Shown: piece by piece, positions 30,867 to 34,146 of the stretch
Numbering within the stretch: position 1 is the stretch's first letter
Layout of the letters: each line of letters begins with the position of its first letter
Assembly: GCA_002839315.1 (NCBI GenBank)
Contig: PGXV01000015.1
Coordinates: forward strand, 1-34,146
Direction: 5' to 3'
Origin: Spirochaetae bacterium HGW-Spirochaetae-3
GTDB lineage: Bacteria > Spirochaetota > Spirochaetia > Treponematales > UBA12059
DNA: 34,146 bases
Program-made: the position numbers and the translations under genes
The notes under the pieces: generated by a model
What the model was told of the DNA's origin: nothing
The model's database searches: none
What the model saw: the letters and a program-made list of their open reading frames with translations, nothing else

Positions 30867-31041
30867 GAATGCCTCCGAACGTATGGTATCCGCAGTGGGA
30901 TTTGTCTATAGAACACTTTAACGCACCGCGCGGATACTATCTTGTTTGACCGTGCATACTACTATTTTCGGCTGGAAGCGAGCTCGTCAAGCCGAAATGC
31001 TCGGCAAGGCCGGGAAGGCGCGACCTCCCGGCCTAAAAACG
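30867..31041. other. Intergenic region with two tandem hairpins after cheA
   Basis: No gene seen. GGCCGGGA (31008-31015) pairs with TCCCGGCC (31026-31033), and GCCGA (30991-30995) pairs with TCGGC (31001-31005). On the minus strand, after cheA, neither hairpin is followed by a T run; the TTTTT lies before the first one. They may mark transcript ends but are not standard terminators. The exbB start region follows at 30866. Confidence 0.4.
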
Positions 31042-33114
31042 TCATGATACGCCTTTGTGCGTCCTGGCGAGCGCCGCTACGTCGAGTATGAGCGCTATGC
31101 CGCCGTCGGCCAGGATCGCCGCGCCGGAGATGCCGGCCGCGTAGCGGGCGATCTCGCCAATCGGCTTTATCACCGTCTGGTAGCCGCCTATAACCTGATC
31201 GAAGCCGATGGCGAGCTTGGACTCGAAGACGCTGACGATTACTACTTCTTCCCTGGTCGGAGCGGTCTCGTCCTCGCCGAACAGGTCCCTCGACGAGACG
31301 TAGGGGATGAAGTCCTTGCCTCTGACGATCAGGCGCTCCGGGTCCTTCGGCCGCTCCCGCTCGAAGCACGAATCGACCGAGGAAAGCGGTATTACGAAGT
31401 TGCGATTGCCCGACCGTACGAGGAACCCGTCGATGATGGCGAGGGTCAACGGGATGTCCAGGCAGAATTCGGTGCCTTTACCGATCCGTGAATTCACCGT
31501 CAACGTGCCGCCGAGCTGGTCTATCGCCGTCTTGACCACGTCGAGTCCGACGCCGCGGCCCGAGACGTTCGACACGACTTCCGCGGTGGAGAAGCCGGGC
31601 TTGAATATGAGCTGGTCTATCTCGTCGTCCGTCAGCCTGGCGTCCTGGGCTATGACGCCCCTGTCTACAGCCCGCTTGAGTATTCTCTCCCTGTTCAGGC
31701 CCTTGCCGTCGTCCGAGACGCTGATACGCACGAATGCTCCGGCGTGCTGGGCCTTCAGCGTTATCGTCCCGACGGTCGGTTTCCCGACGGCGGCGCGGTC
31801 GGCGGTCGCCTCCAGGCCGTGGTCCGCCGCGTTGCGCACGAGGTGGACGAGCGGATCGTTGAGCACGTCGATGACGGATTTATCTATCTCCGTATCGCCG
31901 CCCTCGAGCTTCAGCTCGAGTTCCTTCTCGAGGTTCTTGGACAGGTCCCTCGCGAGGCGCTTGAATTTTGCGAAGAGGGAGTCCACCGGGACGAGGCGAA
32001 GTTCCATCGCGGTGGTCCGGAGCTCGCCCGCGAGGCGCTTGACGTAGTCGCTTATGCCGTGGAGGTGGCGGTCGCCCGAGTCCTTGACGGTCTGCGACAG
32101 CTGCGCCTGTACGGTTACCAGTTCGCCGACGAGGTTGAGCAGCCCGTCGAGCTTGTCGGAGCGGATGCGTATCGTCTTCCTGTCGGATTCGTCCTTCGCC
32201 GCCTTCACGATATTGCGAGCGTGCTGCTGCTCGAACAGGGCGTCCTCGACGACCGCCTCCGGCGTTCCCATCTCCTTGACCAGTATCTCGCCGATGGGCC
32301 GTTGCCGCGACAGGGCCTTATCTATGTCCCCGCCCGGCAGGTTCCTCGCCGACAGGATCTCTCCGAGCTTCTTGACCTCGGTGCCGTCCATGACGTCGTC
32401 GTGGTCTATCTCCTCGATCGAAACCTCCGAAGTGCCTTCCTCGAAGATGAAGACGTCGTTGATGGCGCTCTTCTGCATCGAGGTGGTCAGGAGCGCGTTC
32501 CACGACAGGTAGCATGACTCCGGATCGAGTTGGGTCAGGGCGGGTATGGCTTGGGCGTCGCACCGAATGCTCGCCTCGCCGAGCCCGCGAAGCTCCCGTA
32601 TGAGCGCTTCCGGTTTGACGCCCCGATGGTAGCAGTCCGCCGACGGCTTGTACTTGATGCGGAAGGTCTTGAACTGGCCGGGCGTGAATTCGCGAATATC
32701 CTTGGGTAGGGCCGCTTCTTCCTTCGCGTTCTCCGGCTTCGTAGCCTTACCGGTGATACCGGCGAGTATCGCTATCAGGTCCTCCCGTTCCTCGGCCGAC
32801 GCGGAGTCCGGGGCGTCGAGGAGCGCCCTGATATGGTCCCGCGAGCGCAGTACCGCGTCCGAAAGCTCGGGCGTCGCCGGTAACGACGCGCTCCGGAAGA
32901 AATCGAGCGCGGCTTCTACCTCGTGCGCGAACGCTCCGACGGCTTCGAATCCGAACATCGACGCGGAGCCCTTGATGGAATGGAGCGCCCGGAACGCCGC
33001 GTTCATCGCCTCGATATCGGATGGATTCTTCTCAAGGTCGAGCAAGTGGTCCTCTAGGCCGTCGAGCAACTCGTGCGCCTCGTCCAGGAACGTCTCTATA
33101 AGCTTGTCGTTCAT
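31042..33114 (-). CDS. cheA: Chemotaxis histidine kinase CheA with an unusual P2 region
   Basis: A 690-aa cytoplasmic kinase. The HPt domain (1-105) has phospho-acceptor His45 in FRALHSIKGSASMFGF. Residues 145-240 are a distinct domain (FKTFRIKYKPSADCYHRG), and 247-298 hold two LGEIL-type repeats (KKLGEILSARNLPGGDIDKAL; RPIGEILVKEMGTPEAVVEDAL). Dimerisation helices (about 315-365), the ATPase (LVHLVRNAADHGLE, DDGKGLN, GRGVGLDVVKTAI) and the CheW-like P5 domain (about 555-690) follow. It overlaps the STAS gene by 4 nt. No cheY or cheB lies downstream. Confidence 0.95.
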   Translation of the reverse strand: MNDKLIETFLDEAHELLDGLEDHLLDLEKNPSDIEAMNAAFRALHSIKGSASMFGFEAVGAFAHEVEAALDFFRSASLPATPELSDAVLRSRDHIRALLDAPDSASAEEREDLIAILAGITGKATKPENAKEEAALPKDIREFTPGQFKTFRIKYKPSADCYHRGVKPEALIRELRGLGEASIRCDAQAIPALTQLDPESCYLSWNALLTTSMQKSAINDVFIFEEGTSEVSIEEIDHDDVMDGTEVKKLGEILSARNLPGGDIDKALSRQRPIGEILVKEMGTPEAVVEDALFEQQHARNIVKAAKDESDRKTIRIRSDKLDGLLNLVGELVTVQAQLSQTVKDSGDRHLHGISDYVKRLAGELRTTAMELRLVPVDSLFAKFKRLARDLSKNLEKELELKLEGGDTEIDKSVIDVLNDPLVHLVRNAADHGLEATADRAAVGKPTVGTITLKAQHAGAFVRISVSDDGKGLNRERILKRAVDRGVIAQDARLTDDEIDQLIFKPGFSTAEVVSNVSGRGVGLDVVKTAIDQLGGTLTVNSRIGKGTEFCLDIPLTLAIIDGFLVRSGNRNFVIPLSSVDSCFERERPKDPERLIVRGKDFIPYVSSRDLFGEDETAPTREEVVIVSVFESKLAIGFDQVIGGYQTVIKPIGEIARYAAGISGAAILADGGIALILDVAALARTHKGVS

Positions 33115-33434
33115 GCTCGATCTCCCTCTGCCTCGGCGGGCTTGCGCTTCGCCTTCCCGTCGGGCCGACCGACGGAATCGCTGCTCAGCAGGGAGCGTAA
33201 GGAAAGATCGTCGTCGCCCTTGATCGTCGCTCTCAATCCCTTGTCCGCGGCGGTTGCCTCGAACGCGAGGATTACCTGCGCCAATGACGAATCCGCATGG
33301 GTCGTACCGCTCAGGTCGAGCATTATCGATGAGCCCTTGGCGGCTTTTTCTATCGCCGACAGCAACTCGTCCTTGAGTACCGCTATCGACGCTATGCCGG
33401 CGTTTTCAGGCGCGCGAATAGTAATGTCAAGCAC
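33111..33434 (-). CDS. STAS domain protein in a chemosensory operon
   Basis: A 107-aa protein with one STAS domain (about 1-90): LDITIRAPENAGIASIAVLKDELLSAIEKAAKGSSIMLDLSGTTHADSSLAQVILAF. The DSS segment at the helix start is where anti-anti-sigma proteins carry their phosphorylatable Ser. The C-terminal 20 residues are basic and charged. It lies between cheW and cheA and overlaps both, so it is probably part of this signalling array. STAS proteins with this location are rarer than CheX or CheD; whether it is phosphorylated is unknown. Confidence 0.85.
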   Translation of the reverse strand: MLDITIRAPENAGIASIAVLKDELLSAIEKAAKGSSIMLDLSGTTHADSSLAQVILAFEATAADKGLRATIKGDDDLSLRSLLSSDSVGRPDGKAKRKPAEAEGDRA

Positions 33435-33951
33435 GTCGTCCTCCTTCGCTTCCGCTGAATAACGACTCTTTCGAAGCGAGCTCCCTTAAATTGATGATCG
33501 AGTGGCGGGAGTCGCCTATGAAGCAGAAGCCGTCGAAGAACTTCGACGCGTTCTCCGGCAGGAAATCAGGGACGGACGATATCTCCGAATCCTCGAGGTT
33601 CACGACCTTGCCGATCTTGTCCGCTTCAAGCCCTATGAAAGGGAGAAGAGTCCCGTTCTCCGTCTCGAAGATGACGATCCCGCCTTCTTCGTCGTCCATG
33701 TCGTTGACGGTCGAGGAATCGGCTTCAGTCTTTTTCCTCTCTATCCGCTCGTCGTCCACCTTCGTCCTTTTCAGCGTCTCCCGGGGATCGAATACCGGCA
33801 CGACGTTTCCCCTGACGTTAGTCAATCCTGTAACGATCGTCGACCCGTGGGGTAGTGGCGTGATTGCCTGGGGATCCAGTACCGAATTGACATGCTCCAC
33901 GAGTACTCCGTACCGTCGACCATCCAACTCGAACGTCAGGTATTGTCGCAT
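33427..33951 (-). CDS. cheW: CheW-type coupling protein with an acidic insertion
   Basis: A 174-aa CheW-like adaptor that links receptors to CheA. Standard features are YLTFELDGRRYGVLVEHVNSVLD at the start, ITPLPHGSTIVTGLTNVRGNVVPVFDPR near 30-57 and GLEADKIGKVVNLEDSEI after it. Between them is an insertion of about 25-30 charged residues (about 62-90, KVDDERIERKKTEADSS...DMDDEEGG) not seen in ordinary CheW. GGAGG precedes the ATG. It overlaps the STAS gene by 8 nt and follows the mcp gene by 13 nt. Confidence 0.93.
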   Translation of the reverse strand: MRQYLTFELDGRRYGVLVEHVNSVLDPQAITPLPHGSTIVTGLTNVRGNVVPVFDPRETLKRTKVDDERIERKKTEADSSTVNDMDDEEGGIVIFETENGTLLPFIGLEADKIGKVVNLEDSEISSVPDFLPENASKFFDGFCFIGDSRHSIINLRELASKESLFSGSEGGRRA

Positions 33952-33964
33952 ATGCTTTCCTCCG

Positions 33965-34146
33965 TCAGTGTTCTATGGAATCGCCGCTGTCCAATTTGAA
34001 GAAGGCTATAGCCTCCTTGAGCCGCGTGGCCTGTGCCGCCAGCTCCTCGGTCGTGCTGGCGACCATCGTAGCCTGGCTCGCGATCTCCTCGCTGGTCGCG
34101 CTGAACTCCTCCGATATCGACGCGTTCTGCTGTATCACCGTGTCCA
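33965..34146 (-). CDS. Methyl-accepting chemotaxis protein, C-terminal end only
   Basis: The last 60 codons of a gene cut by the window end. The visible protein reads TVIQQNASISEEFSATSEE, then IASQATMVASTTEELAAQA, and ends FFKLD with a short tail SGDSIEH. This is the C-terminal helix of the MCP signalling domain, including the methylation-helix type heptads with SEE/TEE. No CheR-binding pentapeptide (NWETF-like) is present at the tail. It is the first known gene of the cheW-STAS-cheA operon. Confidence 0.9.
   Translation of the reverse strand, partial: DTVIQQNASISEEFSATSEEIASQATMVASTTEELAAQATRLKEAIAFFKLDSGDSIEH

Noticed and set aside
31006-31040. Hairpin after cheA as an intrinsic terminator
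   Set aside because: The T run lies on the wrong side of the hairpin for the cheA transcript.

Overview
This is a high-GC stretch of a spirochaete chromosome, most likely a relative of the Treponemataceae. The placement rests on a treponemal FlaB-type core flagellin with a sigma-28 promoter, on the tRNA-Ser / SRP RNA / dnaX / ybaB / recR block, and on proteins that resemble treponemal conserved families. The lineage is inferred from protein resemblance, not from a phylogeny. I see no insertion sequence, prophage or CRISPR array, so this is a core-like region rich in regulation.

Layout from left to right. 1-2893: end of a tRNA-Ser gene, the SRP RNA, then dnaX-ybaB-recR (replication and repair). 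2900-5601: an unrecognised 500-residue protein and flaB, both on the minus strand; flaB has a sigma-28 promoter and a leader of about 190 nt. 5625-7783: an operon of a DRTGG-domain protein, an anti-sigma-type ATPase and an [FeFe]-hydrogenase-like protein, probably a redox or H2 sensing unit. 7788-10421: a small unknown protein, a GH63/GH37-like glycosidase and a DUF1707/LiaF-like protein. 10594-14868: MaoC-type hydratase, 3-aminobutyryl-CoA ammonia-lyase, acyl-CoA dehydrogenase and EtfBA. These converge on crotonyl-CoA and its reduction to butyryl-CoA.

14867-18305: an orphan membrane histidine kinase, then a TetR regulator next to a flavodoxin/ferredoxin (EFR1-type) protein; two near-identical operators flank tetR. 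18331-19836: an ArsB/NhaD/SLC13-type ion transporter behind a yybP-ykoY (Mn2+) riboswitch with a terminator. 19822-23650: a solitary DNA methyltransferase, a divergent nitroreductase, ferritin and a C69 peptidase. 23643-26312: an operon of macrodomain hydrolase, YcaQ-type DNA glycosylase and a HisKA_2 kinase. 26386-28809: a leucyl/phenylalanyl-tRNA-protein transferase-like gene and a 7TM-PAS-diguanylate cyclase. 28847-30866: exbB-exbD-tonB. 31042-34146: a chemosensory operon (mcp, cheW, STAS, cheA), cut by the window end.

Three points stand out. The riboswitch suggests that an ion-transporter family not normally linked to manganese is a Mn2+ exporter here. Many genes that head a transcription unit have a clear -35/-10 promoter whose -10 box ends only 5-10 nt before the ATG and no ribosome binding site, which predicts widespread leaderless mRNAs. 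The tetR/EFR1 operator pair defines a small autoregulated redox unit.
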